Shown here: positions 43,624 to 52,634 of the stretch, piece by piece
Position numbering within the stretch: the first letter of the stretch is position 1
Layout of the letters: each line of letters starts with the position of its first letter
From: Ferrimonas senticii DSM 18821
Lineage (GTDB): Bacteria; Pseudomonadota; Gammaproteobacteria; Enterobacterales; Shewanellaceae
NCBI RefSeq assembly: GCF_000422665.1
Contig: NZ_AUGM01000017.1
Coordinates: 1-64,000 of the forward strand
Length of the DNA stretch: 64,000 nucleotides
Direction of reading: 5' to 3'
Notes under the pieces: generated by a model
Databases searched by the model: none
Seen by the model: the letters and a program-made list of their open reading frames with translations, nothing else
Told to the model about the DNA's origin: nothing
Made by a program: the position numbers and the translations under genes

Positions 43624-44337
43624 TTATTGGCTTCGTGTTACAGACCAATGCAATACCGGGTTATCAAACCGATGCGCTTGGGTCAGGGCGGAATCGCTGG
43701 CGCCATCCTCGATGCCGACAATACCGCCGTGACGAGTAACGTAGTCGGCGATGTCATCGCGGCTGCTGTCAAAGCCGGCACCGCCACCGGCGGGACCGGG
43801 AATGGTGGCCGCCAGTTCACTGTTGGCTTCGGTGCCGGCGTCATAGCTGGGGGCGATGCCGCTGAGTTGTTCGCCAATTGCCAGATGCAACTTAATGGCG
43901 GCGCGACCAGCGAAGGCGTCATTGGTATTGACCAGCATGGTGGCTAAGGTCAGATAGAGTGGCTCGTCGTTGGCGACCGTTAAGCTAACGGTTTGGCTCA
44001 TCCCCGGCGGCAGAATGCCGTCGCCACTGCCACTGGCCATGGCGCTGTTGGCTTCGGCCAGAAATGCCGCGGGGCTGCCGCCTTCGGCCAACTCTTCAAG
44101 TCCGACTGAGGCGGGACTGCCAATCTGCCAACCGGAGAGTGAGCCATCATGCAGATAGGCCGCCAGTGGTGACATCGGTTGGGCGTAACTTAGATTGGTA
44201 ACGGTGATGTCGTAGCTGGCACTGATTGGCGCGCTGGGCGCTGGTGCTGGGGCGATAACCACCGGATCGTGGTCGTTATCTCCCGGACAGCCGGCTAACA
44301 CCAAAGTGGCTGCGGCCACTGCTGCAATGCGTTTCAT
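43624..44337 (-). CDS. Spondin-domain lipoprotein
   Basis: A 237-aa lipoprotein: MKRIAAVAAATLVLAGC with lipobox LAGC, an Ala/Pro-rich linker, then a Spond_N-like beta domain (about 40-235): YDITVTNLSYAQPMSPLAAYLHD, GLEELAEGGSPAAFLAE, YDAGTEANSELAATIPGPAGGG. Paralogous to the gene upstream. Bacterial spondin-domain proteins are poorly characterised; in animals the domain is in extracellular matrix proteins. AGGAGG 4-5 nt before the start; 12 nt after the previous gene. Confidence 0.82.
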   Translation of the reverse strand: MKRIAAVAAATLVLAGCPGDNDHDPVVIAPAPAPSAPISASYDITVTNLSYAQPMSPLAAYLHDGSLSGWQIGSPASVGLEELAEGGSPAAFLAEANSAMASGSGDGILPPGMSQTVSLTVANDEPLYLTLATMLVNTNDAFAGRAAIKLHLAIGEQLSGIAPSYDAGTEANSELAATIPGPAGGGAGFDSSRDDIADYVTRHGGIVGIEDGASDSALTQAHRFDNPVLHWSVTRSQ

Positions 44338-44349
44338 GGGGCCTCCTCA

Positions 44350-45048
44350 TTACTCAGATACGGTTACGGTCAGCATCGCCACCGGATTGAGCCAGCGATG
44401 AACACGGCTGTTGATGTCACTGCTGCCGGCGCTGTTGTCGCTGTCACCTAAGTTGCCGCGGTGGATGTGCACCACTTGAGTGGCTTCGTCGTTGGTTACC
44501 CCACTGCCACCACTGCCACCCAGGCCGCCAGGGATTGCCGGCATCCCTAGAACTCCTGGAGCACCACCGCCGTCAACCAACAGTTCATTGTTGGCTTCGG
44601 TGCCGGCGTCATAAGCGTTCAGATAAACGGTGTAGCTGCCAGGCTCTGATGGGATCGGCCAACTGTTTAGGCCAACAAAGCCATCGTTACTGGGCAGTAC
44701 CATGGCGGTGACCGACAGCACGTAGTCGCCATCTAGGCTCATTTGGCCGCTGGTGCTTTGTGCCGGTGGTAATAACCCGCCAGCAGGGTTCGCGACCGAA
44801 ATCGCACTGATGCTGTCGGCAATGGTTACTAGACCATCGATGCTGCCGCCTTCGGCCATCGCCGCCAGTTCGTCGCTGGCGGCTTGGCCAACATTAAACA
44901 ACTGGTACTGGGCGTCATGGGCGGTGATCAGCAACGGCGTGAAGTAGATCCCTTGGGTGAGATTGGTCAGGGTGAAATCGACGGTGGCCGCGTGGGCAAT
45001 TGGGGTGCTGGCGATAAGGCCAGTGAGCAGCAGCGGTTTAAGGTTCAT
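44350..45048 (-). CDS. Spondin-domain secreted protein
   Basis: A 232-aa protein with a cleavable signal peptide (MNLKPLLLTGLIASTPIAHA) and no lipobox; one Spond_N-like domain with VDFTLTNLTQGIYFTPLLITAHD, DELAAMAEGGSIDGL, YDAGTEANNELLVDGG and a Gly-rich loop (PAIPGGLGGSGGSG). Shares the YDAGTEANxEL motif with the lipoprotein that follows, so the two are tandem paralogues. AGGAGA precedes ATG. First gene of the spondin-spondin-regulator-kinase operon. Confidence 0.82.
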   Translation of the reverse strand: MNLKPLLLTGLIASTPIAHAATVDFTLTNLTQGIYFTPLLITAHDAQYQLFNVGQAASDELAAMAEGGSIDGLVTIADSISAISVANPAGGLLPPAQSTSGQMSLDGDYVLSVTAMVLPSNDGFVGLNSWPIPSEPGSYTVYLNAYDAGTEANNELLVDGGGAPGVLGMPAIPGGLGGSGGSGVTNDEATQVVHIHRGNLGDSDNSAGSSDINSRVHRWLNPVAMLTVTVSE

Positions 45049-45153
45049 AACGGTCTCCTGGTGATGACGATAAGTGCTGTCACCAAAGAGACTAGGGCGG
45101 CTTTATCAAGCCCCTTTCACGAACTTGTCACGTTTTTATCACGGCCAATAAAA

Positions 45154-45180
45154 ACGCCGCCAGCGGGATGCTAGCGGCGT
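45154..45180 (-). terminator. Terminator after the arrB-like gene
   Basis: ACGCCGC/GCGGCGT outer arms and AGC/GCT inner arms, followed on the minus strand by TTTTATTGG. Confidence 0.75.
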
Positions 45181-45201
45181 GGTTTGCAAGATTCAGGCGG
45201 C

Positions 45202-45903
45202 TTACGACTGATTCAGCAGTGAGAAGCTGCGAATGTAGTAGACGTTTGGCTTGGTACCCGCTTCTGGCTGCAGCACTTTCGCGTTGTGCAGTTTGATCAG
45301 GCGGTTGATCTCGCTGTTGGGATCGCTGAGATCGCCAATCATCCGCGCGCCAGACGGGCAGTTTTCAACACAAGCAGGCTGAAGGCCAACCGCTTGGCGA
45401 TGATCACAGCCGGTGCACTTCTCGGCGGTACGACGGCGGCGCGCCAGCGGGTAGCTGTCAGCGCGCTCTGGGTTTTCATGGGGCGAGCTTTTCGCGCCGG
45501 TTTTTTGCAACAGCTCGTGGCCAGAGCTCAACCCCGCTGCCAGTGGTTGGTCGTCTTGCCAGTGCCGATGTGGAACCTGCTTGTTGTAGCCAATCACCCC
45601 ATAAGGGCAGGCGCGCACGCATTTCATGCAGCCGATGCATTTGTCTGGATCGTGCAGGGTTAAGCCGTTATCGGCTTTGTACATTGCCTGTTTCGGACAG
45701 ACGTTAACGCAGGCGGCGTTATCGCAGTGGTTACACAGGGTTGGGGTGTAGTGGTAGCTTACCTTCGGAAATTTACCGACGGTTTCGGTCTTATGATGGG
45801 ACCAATTGATCCCTTCTGGGGTGTTGTTTTCTGCTTTACAGCCAAGGTTACAAGCGCCGCAACCCACGCATTTTTGCAGATCGATGACCATGCCAAATTT
45901 CAT
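45202..45903 (-). CDS. arrB: Ferredoxin-type electron-transfer subunit, ArrB-like
   Basis: A 233-aa four-cluster [4Fe-4S] protein of the DmsB/ArrB class. Four cysteine groups: CVGCGACNLGCKAENN, CNHCDNAACVNVCP, CIGCMKCVRACPYGV, and CTGCDHR...CVENCPSGAR. The start MKFGMVIDLQKCVGCGACNLGC and length are very like Shewanella ArrB (234 aa). It would relay electrons between a membrane quinol dehydrogenase such as CymA and the catalytic subunit. No signal peptide, so export by hitchhiking on the Tat-targeted partner. Gap of 16 nt from the catalytic gene. Confidence 0.65.
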   Translation of the reverse strand: MKFGMVIDLQKCVGCGACNLGCKAENNTPEGINWSHHKTETVGKFPKVSYHYTPTLCNHCDNAACVNVCPKQAMYKADNGLTLHDPDKCIGCMKCVRACPYGVIGYNKQVPHRHWQDDQPLAAGLSSGHELLQKTGAKSSPHENPERADSYPLARRRRTAEKCTGCDHRQAVGLQPACVENCPSGARMIGDLSDPNSEINRLIKLHNAKVLQPEAGTKPNVYYIRSFSLLNQS

Positions 45904-45919
45904 TGTGGTGATCCTCTAA

Positions 45920-48487
45920 TTAAACTTTTTCGACGCGGATGCGAATGTGGCCGTAGAACGCCGATGCACCACTGAAACGATCATAACGAGTTGAGATCAG
46001 TTCGTTGTTGTTGCCACCGCGGGCAACCTTACCAAACAGTTCGGCGGCATGACGGCCATAGGCCCAGTGGCCTTGACCAAAGCACTTGGCCACGGAACCT
46101 GGACGAACCCCCTCCCATAGCTTAGCGGTGCATTCAATGGCACCGACTGGGCTGACTAAACGAATGCGGTCGCCATCTTTTAGACCCAACTTGTGGCCAT
46201 CAATCGGGTTGAGCTTAGCGACATCTTGGAATGCCTCATCGCCGGGATCGATATCTTTAAACTCGTAGTACCACGGCGAGTTAGCAGAGCGGCCTTCGTG
46301 GTTTAAGCGCGATTTTTGATCCACCAGCAGCAGCGGGTAGGTTTTGGCATCGCCATCGCGCACTGGCGCTTGGTAGTGCGGCACAAAGGCAAGCTGATCG
46401 ATTCCGCTGTATTCACAGGCGGTAACCACGGTATTGACGTCCACCTTATGCTTGTCAGCATGGCCTACCAGCGCCTTTTCTAAGGTCTTGGAGAAAAATT
46501 CAAATTTGCCGGTGACGGTTTTGTATTTACCCCAGCGAGACTGATACTGGTATGAGTGGCTGTTCCAAACCCCTTTGTCTTGGAACTCTTGCCAGCCACT
46601 GCACTTTTCACCGTACTTAGAGGCATCTTGATGCCACAGTGGGGCGGTCACGTATTTGGTCAGCAGTTCTGGGAACTCGCTAATGTCTTTGGCTGGCTTG
46701 CCGGTTTCTGGGTCCAGCAGCATTTCGTTGATGTAACGCCATGGCAGATCAAAGCCACGCTCAGCCAGTTTCTGTGCCAGCAGGTACGGCACTTCCGATT
46801 CATCTTGGCGACTGTCGTGCAGGCGTTTGATCATTGGCTTTTGCAACGACACGTGGCTAACCCCGTTACCGGCGGCAGACAATACCCCCCACTTTTCAAA
46901 CATATGGTGGCTGGCGGGCAGCAGCAGATCGGCAAACCAGCTGGACTCACTGATGTGGGTGGTGACGTGGGCCATAAATTCAACTTTGGCCAAGGCTTTT
47001 TCCCAGCGCTGACATTCTGGGGTCGAGAAGGCAAAGTTGTTGAAGTACGAGACCATCACTTTGATGTCGTACGGATCGCTGGCGAGAATGGCGTCGGCCA
47101 CGTTGTTGGTGACTACGCCGCCGCCGGATTTGCCTTTTTTCAGGGCAGGGAAGGTTAGGCGACCACGTTGATCGATCTTTTCATGCTTAACACCGGCTTT
47201 GGCAATCGCATCCATGTAATCGGTCGGCGCTGGAAATGATTTGTTTAACGGTGCTTTGTTGTAAGGGAACAAGCCGCCTTTATTGTCGATACCACCAAAT
47301 AAACCGTTAAGGGCGTGACAAGCCAACGAGGTGTAGGTACCGCGCACCTGCATCACTGAACCACGGGCAGTCCACACCTGTACTGCTGGCGCTGCGGCGC
47401 CCATTTCTTCGGCGATGGTGCGGATCTCCGCGGCGCTAATGCCAACGTATTGTTCAGCCCATTCTGGGGTGTTGTCTTTTAGCGCTAAGTTCCACCACTG
47501 TACCAAGCCGTAGGTGTGCTTTTCGCTGAACAGTTGTGGATCCACCTGCTGGCCGGCCACGAAACGATTGTTGCCGTCGTTAAAGTCACCCACAAACGGC
47601 TTATGCCATAGGCCTTTCACTAAGGCGTGGTGAGCAATAGCCAGGGCTAAAGCGCTATCTTGGCCGGTTTCAATTGGTACCCATTTATGGGCTTTTGCCG
47701 CTGAAGCAGACAGTCGCGGATCAACCACCACCACTTTGGCGCGGTCTAGGGTTTCCCCCCAGGCGCTGGAGTAAAAGCTTACCTGGCGGTTAGACCCAAT
47801 TGGATCGGCACCAAAGCTCAAAATGTACTTGCTGTTTTTAACGTCGTATTGGTTGTAGCCCCAGTTGCCGTCCATAAAGTACGGCCCCATCTTGTGGGCT
47901 TCGGCACAGGTGGCGGAGTGAGAGATGTTGTTGGGGGAGCCGATCATGCTGGTCATCTTGCTGTACAGCAGATCGTTTAAGATTGAGTAACGGCCACGCA
48001 GCAGAGCGTATTTATGGCTTTCACCATTGTTGCGCAAAGCGATGATCTTATCGGCCAACAAGCCCATCGCGTCATCCCAACTGATTGGCAGGAACTGTGG
48101 ATCTTGATCGCGCCCTTTGTTCGGGTTAGTGCGGATCATCGGCATTGTGAGCCGATCCGGATCGTAGACCTGTTGCAACCCTAGCAGCTGACGAGGGCAA
48201 CTGGCGGTATCGTGAATTTTGGAGTGCGGGTTACCACGGACTTTGATGGCGCGGCCATCCATGACGTACACCTGCTTGGCACACCAGGAGGTGCAGCCCT
48301 GACAAGTAGTCGGGTGCCATTGGCCAGTGCCGGTGCGCAGATCGATTTTGGGTAGGTTGGCGGCCATGGCTTCAGCGAGAGGGGTTAACACCAAACTGCC
48401 GGTGATCCCAGCCAGTGCCGCACTGGTCGCAGATGCGCGCAAAAAGCGTCGGCGGCTATGGTTAACGGATGGTTGTAACGATGACAT
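45920..48487 (-). CDS. arrA: Molybdopterin oxidoreductase, ArrA-like respiratory arsenate reductase type
   Basis: An 855-aa periplasmic DMSO-reductase-superfamily enzyme. Twin-arginine signal RRRFLRASATSAALAG; N-terminal [4Fe-4S] site CQGCTSWC plus a later Cys97 (C-x2-C-x3-C-x27-C); Mo-ligand region NNISHSATCAEAHK with Cys194. The residues I recall around arsenate in Shewanella ArrA (Arg, Tyr, Ser, Cys, Lys, Tyr) occur here at identical spacing: Arg166, Tyr167, Ser191, Cys194, Lys199, Tyr211. No membrane anchor gene follows, as in arrAB. Other Arr/Arx-clade or polysulfide-type reductases remain possible; no ars genes are nearby. ATG 48487 with GAGG is preferred over GTG 48490. Confidence 0.65.
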   Translation of the reverse strand: MSSLQPSVNHSRRRFLRASATSAALAGITGSLVLTPLAEAMAANLPKIDLRTGTGQWHPTTCQGCTSWCAKQVYVMDGRAIKVRGNPHSKIHDTASCPRQLLGLQQVYDPDRLTMPMIRTNPNKGRDQDPQFLPISWDDAMGLLADKIIALRNNGESHKYALLRGRYSILNDLLYSKMTSMIGSPNNISHSATCAEAHKMGPYFMDGNWGYNQYDVKNSKYILSFGADPIGSNRQVSFYSSAWGETLDRAKVVVVDPRLSASAAKAHKWVPIETGQDSALALAIAHHALVKGLWHKPFVGDFNDGNNRFVAGQQVDPQLFSEKHTYGLVQWWNLALKDNTPEWAEQYVGISAAEIRTIAEEMGAAAPAVQVWTARGSVMQVRGTYTSLACHALNGLFGGIDNKGGLFPYNKAPLNKSFPAPTDYMDAIAKAGVKHEKIDQRGRLTFPALKKGKSGGGVVTNNVADAILASDPYDIKVMVSYFNNFAFSTPECQRWEKALAKVEFMAHVTTHISESSWFADLLLPASHHMFEKWGVLSAAGNGVSHVSLQKPMIKRLHDSRQDESEVPYLLAQKLAERGFDLPWRYINEMLLDPETGKPAKDISEFPELLTKYVTAPLWHQDASKYGEKCSGWQEFQDKGVWNSHSYQYQSRWGKYKTVTGKFEFFSKTLEKALVGHADKHKVDVNTVVTACEYSGIDQLAFVPHYQAPVRDGDAKTYPLLLVDQKSRLNHEGRSANSPWYYEFKDIDPGDEAFQDVAKLNPIDGHKLGLKDGDRIRLVSPVGAIECTAKLWEGVRPGSVAKCFGQGHWAYGRHAAELFGKVARGGNNNELISTRYDRFSGASAFYGHIRIRVEKV

Positions 48488-48827
48488 CACGGAACCTCAT
48501 TTGTACATGCGTTTATCCAAATAATCACATAACAATAAAGTCGCGAGTTATTTTGTCTGTGCGCTGTTTCGCATCTTCATTGCCATTGAATGGCGTCATT
48601 ACCAATTTGTGGGTAGTTCGACAAAAGTGCGGTCTGCTGTGAATGCGGTCTCATCGAATGGGGGGATGGATGGTTGAGGGGATTGCCTATGGTGCTGACG
48701 CTGACAATCAAATCGTTGTCACTGAGGTGGTTGAATTGACACGCTAGGGACTACGCTGGTCGCGCTGGCAGCGATTTGCTGTCTTTTTAAAACCAAACTG
48801 GAATCTTGTTGATGGTGCAGTGAAAAG

Positions 48828-48843
48828 TTGACGTTAACGTCAA
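48828..48843. promoter_or_regulatory. 16-bp perfect palindrome upstream of aceB
   Basis: TTGACGTTAACGTCAA. Its form recalls MerR-type LiuR operators, which control catabolic genes including the glyoxylate shunt in some Shewanella relatives. Regulator not demonstrated. Confidence 0.45.
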
Positions 48844-49007
48844 AATCAAACATACGCAGCGCGTTGTTCGTTGCAGGAAATATCGGAGTCAATGAATTTT
48901 AACGCATTTAGGCTTAACGCACTGGTAATCCTAAACATAGCGACCGCTTTTTAATTACTTCTGGTAGTCATTGTTAATAAAACAACCAAGTCAAGTCTGC
49001 GACCAAG

Positions 49008-49022
49008 TGTAATATTGTTACG
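49008..49022. promoter_or_regulatory. HexR-like motif upstream of aceB
   Basis: TGTAAT-ATT-GTTACG against the HexR pattern TGTAAT-N3-ATTACA: one perfect half and 4 of 6 in the other. Confidence 0.3.
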
Positions 49023-49043
49023 TAATAAAAAAACGCTATTTAG

Positions 49044-49083
49044 TGAATCGGTTTTACCAACTGACCAATTCAATGAAACGTTT
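49044..49083. promoter_or_regulatory. Two Cra/FruR-like motifs upstream of aceB
   Basis: TGAATCGGTT at 49044 and TGAAACGTTT at 49074, exactly 30 bp apart (about three helical turns), each resembling the TGAAnCGnTT Cra pattern. Whether this organism has Cra is unknown. Confidence 0.3.
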
Positions 49084-49302
49084 GTTTTAAGTAAATACTC
49101 AGCGTAAGTTGGTTTGGTATTTCTCTTTTGAAACATGCAGATAGCTTAAAGTTATAAACGCTTGTTTATTTGAATGTTGATTTTGTTTGTTCGATGTTGC
49201 AGTTTTAAGGCTACAGTTTACTCAGCGAATTAGGCGTAATGGATGTTGGCGCCGCTGGAAGTTTTTTAGTTACAACTGAAAGTTCGATTAAGGGGAGATC
49301 CG

Positions 49303-50919
49303 ATGAGTAATCCATTAGGTGCTGATCACATCGACATCATTGGGCCGGAACAGCCTGAGTCCAGCGCGATTTTGACCGCCGAGGCATTAACACTTATTGC
49401 TGAGTTGGCGAGCCAATTCCAAAGCCGACGTGAGCAATTATTGGAACTGCGGCGTGAACGTCAGGCACAGATTGACGCGGGCAAGTTGCCAGACTTTTTG
49501 CCGGAAACCGCCCACATTCGCCAGGGCGATTGGCAGATCCTTGGCATTCCGGCGGATCTGCAAGACCGTCGAGTGGAGATCACCGGACCGGTTGAACGCA
49601 AGATGGTGATTAACGCTTTAAACGCCGACGTCAAAGTGTTTATGGCGGATTTCGAGGATTCGTTGGCGCCGGCGTGGGATAAGGTGGTGCAAGGGCAAGC
49701 TAACCTGCGTGATGCCATCCGCCGACAGATTGACTTTACTCACCCCGAAACCGGCAAGCAGTATCAGTTATGCGAGGATCCGGCGGTGCTGATCGCTCGA
49801 GTTCGTGGTTTGCATCTGGATGAGGTGCACCTGCATTGGCAAGGCAAGCCAATCACCGGCGCGCTCGTCGACTTTGCATTGTACTTCTTCCACAACCATC
49901 AGACGCTCCTCGAACAAGGCACTGGGCCTTACTTCTATATCCCCAAGTTACAAAGCCATCTAGAGGCACGTTGGTGGGCCGATCTGTTTGCTTACACCGA
50001 AGAGCGTTTCGGTTTGCAGCCAGGCACCATTAAAGTGACGTGCCTGATTGAAACCCTACCGGCGGTGTTCGAGATGGATGAGATCCTCTACGAACTGCGC
50101 AACAACATCGTTGGCCTCAACTGCGGCCGTTGGGATTACATTTTCAGCTACATCAAAACCCTGCGGAATCATCCCGATCGGGTATTGCCGGATCGCCAAG
50201 TAGTGACCATGGACAAGCCGTTCCTAAGCGCTTACTCACGATTGTTGATTAAGACCTGCCACAACCGCGGCGCCTTGGCGATGGGTGGTATGGCGGCGTT
50301 TATTCCCGCCAAAGATCCCGCTAAGCAGCAAGCGGTGCTAACCAAGGTGCAGGCGGATAAAGAGCTGGAGGCGAAGAACGGCCATGATGGCACTTGGGTT
50401 GCCCACCCGGGGTTAGCGGATACCGCCATGGCGGTAATGAATCAATACTTTGGCGACAGTCCTAACCAGATGGCCATCAGCCGCAGCGAGGATGCGCCGA
50501 TCACCGCCGCCGATCTGCTGGCGCCGTGTGATGGCCAAGCGACCGAAGTGGGGATGCGCGCCAACATTCGTATCGCGGTGCAATACATCGAAGCGTGGAT
50601 CTCCGGTAATGGTTGTGTGCCGATCTACGGTTTGATGGAAGATGCCGCCACCGCCGAGATCTCCCGCGCCTCAATTTGGCAGTGGATCAAGCACGGTACC
50701 CATCTGGATAACGGCCAACTGGTGACCGTGGCGCTATTTGAACAGATGCTCGAGCAAGAGCTAGCCGTGGTTCGACAAGAGCTCGGTCAGACCCGCTTTG
50801 ATGGCGGTCGCTTTGATGAAGCCGCCGAACTGTTCCGCAGCCTTACCAGTGCCGAGCAACTGAGTGATTTTCTCACGTTGCCCGGTTACCAAATTCTGAC
50901 CCGCCAGACGGTCGCTTAA
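49303..50919 (+). CDS. aceB: Malate synthase A
   Basis: A 538-aa glyoxylate-shunt enzyme condensing glyoxylate and acetyl-CoA to malate. Malate-synthase A signature KDHSVGLNCGRWDYIFS-type appears as NNIVGLNCGRWDYIFSYIKT; MADFEDSLAPAWDKV supplies the catalytic acidic residues; GTWVAHPGL is the usual acetyl-CoA-side motif. Length matches E. coli AceB (533). AAGGGGAGATCC precedes ATG 49303. Cotranscribed with aceA (23-nt gap). Confidence 0.97.
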   Translation: MSNPLGADHIDIIGPEQPESSAILTAEALTLIAELASQFQSRREQLLELRRERQAQIDAGKLPDFLPETAHIRQGDWQILGIPADLQDRRVEITGPVERKMVINALNADVKVFMADFEDSLAPAWDKVVQGQANLRDAIRRQIDFTHPETGKQYQLCEDPAVLIARVRGLHLDEVHLHWQGKPITGALVDFALYFFHNHQTLLEQGTGPYFYIPKLQSHLEARWWADLFAYTEERFGLQPGTIKVTCLIETLPAVFEMDEILYELRNNIVGLNCGRWDYIFSYIKTLRNHPDRVLPDRQVVTMDKPFLSAYSRLLIKTCHNRGALAMGGMAAFIPAKDPAKQQAVLTKVQADKELEAKNGHDGTWVAHPGLADTAMAVMNQYFGDSPNQMAISRSEDAPITAADLLAPCDGQATEVGMRANIRIAVQYIEAWISGNGCVPIYGLMEDAATAEISRASIWQWIKHGTHLDNGQLVTVALFEQMLEQELAVVRQELGQTRFDGGRFDEAAELFRSLTSAEQLSDFLTLPGYQILTRQTVA

Positions 50920-50942
50920 GTCATCGTTTAAAGGAGTAAATA

Positions 50943-52541
50943 ATGTCTACCTATAAATCAGACATCGATTCAGCCGCCAATTTGATTGGCTCAATGGGTT
51001 CGGCATGGAATGCCATTAACCCAGAATTTGCGGCGCGAATGAAGGCCCAGAATAAGTTTAAGACCGGCCTTGATATCGCCCGCTACACCGCCGATATCAT
51101 GCGTGCTGATATGGCCCGTTACGACAACGATCCGTCGCAGTACACCCAATCGTTGGGCTGCTGGCATGGCTTTATTGGTCAACAGAAGCTGATCTCGATT
51201 AAGAAGCACTTTAACAGCACCGACCGGCGCTACCTGTACCTGTCCGGTTGGATGGTCGCAGCGCTGCGCAGTGAGTTTGGGCCGCTGCCGGATCAGTCGA
51301 TGCATGAGAAGACCTCAGTGGCGTCGTTGATTGAAGAGTTGTACACCTTCCTGCGCCAAGCAGACGCCCGTGAACTGGGTGGCTTGTTCCGCCAGTTGGA
51401 TGCGGCCCGTGCTGCTGGTGACAGCGCTAAGCAAGCGGAAATCCAAGCTGCAATCGACAATCATCAAACCCATATTGTGCCGATTGTCGCCGACATTGAT
51501 GCCGGTTTTGGTAACGAAGAAGCGACCTATCTGCTGGCGAAAAAGATGATTGAAGCCGGCGCCTGCTGTATTCAGATTGAAAACCAAGTGTCTGATGAGA
51601 AGCAGTGTGGTCACCAAGATGGCAAGGTGACGGTGCCTCATGAGGATTTCCTCGCCAAGATCCGCGCCGTGCGTTACGCCTTCTTGGAGCTCGGCGTTGA
51701 TAATGGTGTGATTGTCGCTCGTACCGATTCACTGGGTGCAGGGCTTACCAAACAGATCGCGATTACCAACGAGCCGGGCGATCTGGGCGATCAATACAAC
51801 AGCTTCCTTGATGGCGATTACATCGACAGCGCCGATGACATCGCCAACGGCGATGTGGTGATCAAAGCCAACGGCAAATTGCTGAAGCCTAAGCGCCTGC
51901 CTTCCAACCTGTTCCAGTTCCGCAAAGGCACCGGTGAAGATCGAGTGGTATTGGATTGCATTACCTCACTGCAAAATGGCGCCGATCTGTTGTGGATTGA
52001 AACCGAGAAGCCCCACGTTGGCCAAATTGCCGCGATGGTCAACCGCATTCGTGAAGTGGTGCCGAACGCCAAACTGGTTTACAACAACAGCCCATCCTTT
52101 AACTGGACCTTAAACTTCCGTCAGCAGGTGTTTGATGCGTGGCAAGAGGCAGGTAAAGATGTGTCGGCGTACGATCGCGCCAAGCTGATGAGCGTTGATT
52201 ACGACGCTACTGATCTTGCGGTTGAAGCGGATGAGAAGATCCGCACCTTCCAAGCCGATGCGGCTCGAGAAGCCGGTATTTTCCACCACCTAATCACTTT
52301 GCCAACCTACCACACCGCGGCACTGTCAACCGACAACCTTGCCAAGGAGTACTTTGGCGAGCAAGGGATGCTGGGTTACGTCAAGAACGTTCAACGGCAA
52401 GAGATCCGTCAGTCAATTGCCTGCGTTAAGCATCAGAACATGGCAGGTTCTGACATGGGTGATGACCACAAAGAGTACTTCTCTGGTGATGCTGCCCTGA
52501 AAGCCGCTGGCAGTGATAACACCATGAACCAGTTCGGCTAA
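50943..52541 (+). CDS. aceA: Isocitrate lyase (long form)
   Basis: A 532-aa enzyme splitting isocitrate to succinate and glyoxylate. The active-site loop is EKQCGHQDGKV, with the catalytic Cys in KQCGH (KKCGH in E. coli), and the upstream IVADIDAGFGNEEATYLLAKKMIEAGA segment binds metal. At 532 aa it belongs to the longer isocitrate lyase subclass known from Pseudomonas and Shewanella, not the 434-aa enterobacterial form. AAAGGAG lies before the start. Followed by a strong bidirectional terminator. Confidence 0.96.
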   Translation: MSTYKSDIDSAANLIGSMGSAWNAINPEFAARMKAQNKFKTGLDIARYTADIMRADMARYDNDPSQYTQSLGCWHGFIGQQKLISIKKHFNSTDRRYLYLSGWMVAALRSEFGPLPDQSMHEKTSVASLIEELYTFLRQADARELGGLFRQLDAARAAGDSAKQAEIQAAIDNHQTHIVPIVADIDAGFGNEEATYLLAKKMIEAGACCIQIENQVSDEKQCGHQDGKVTVPHEDFLAKIRAVRYAFLELGVDNGVIVARTDSLGAGLTKQIAITNEPGDLGDQYNSFLDGDYIDSADDIANGDVVIKANGKLLKPKRLPSNLFQFRKGTGEDRVVLDCITSLQNGADLLWIETEKPHVGQIAAMVNRIREVVPNAKLVYNNSPSFNWTLNFRQQVFDAWQEAGKDVSAYDRAKLMSVDYDATDLAVEADEKIRTFQADAAREAGIFHHLITLPTYHTAALSTDNLAKEYFGEQGMLGYVKNVQRQEIRQSIACVKHQNMAGSDMGDDHKEYFSGDAALKAAGSDNTMNQFG

Positions 52542-52606
52542 GCCAAATCAGCCCACGCTATTGCTTGGGCAACTGTTCCCGCCGTGTCGTGTGTGACATG
52601 CGTTTT

Positions 52607-52634
52607 GGGCTAACCCTCGGGTTAGCCCTTTTTT
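52607..52634. terminator. Bidirectional terminator aceA/acpH
   Basis: GGGCTAACCC-TC-GGGTTAGCCC followed by TTTTTT; it touches the acpH stop codon. Confidence 0.95.

Larger units (their letters stand above)
48488..49302. promoter_or_regulatory. arrA-aceB intergenic control region
   Basis: 815 bp, AT-rich towards aceB, without a supported gene. It holds a perfect 16-bp palindrome (48828-48843), a HexR-like motif (49008-49022) and two Cra-like motifs (49044-49055, 49074-49083). Confidence 0.55.
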
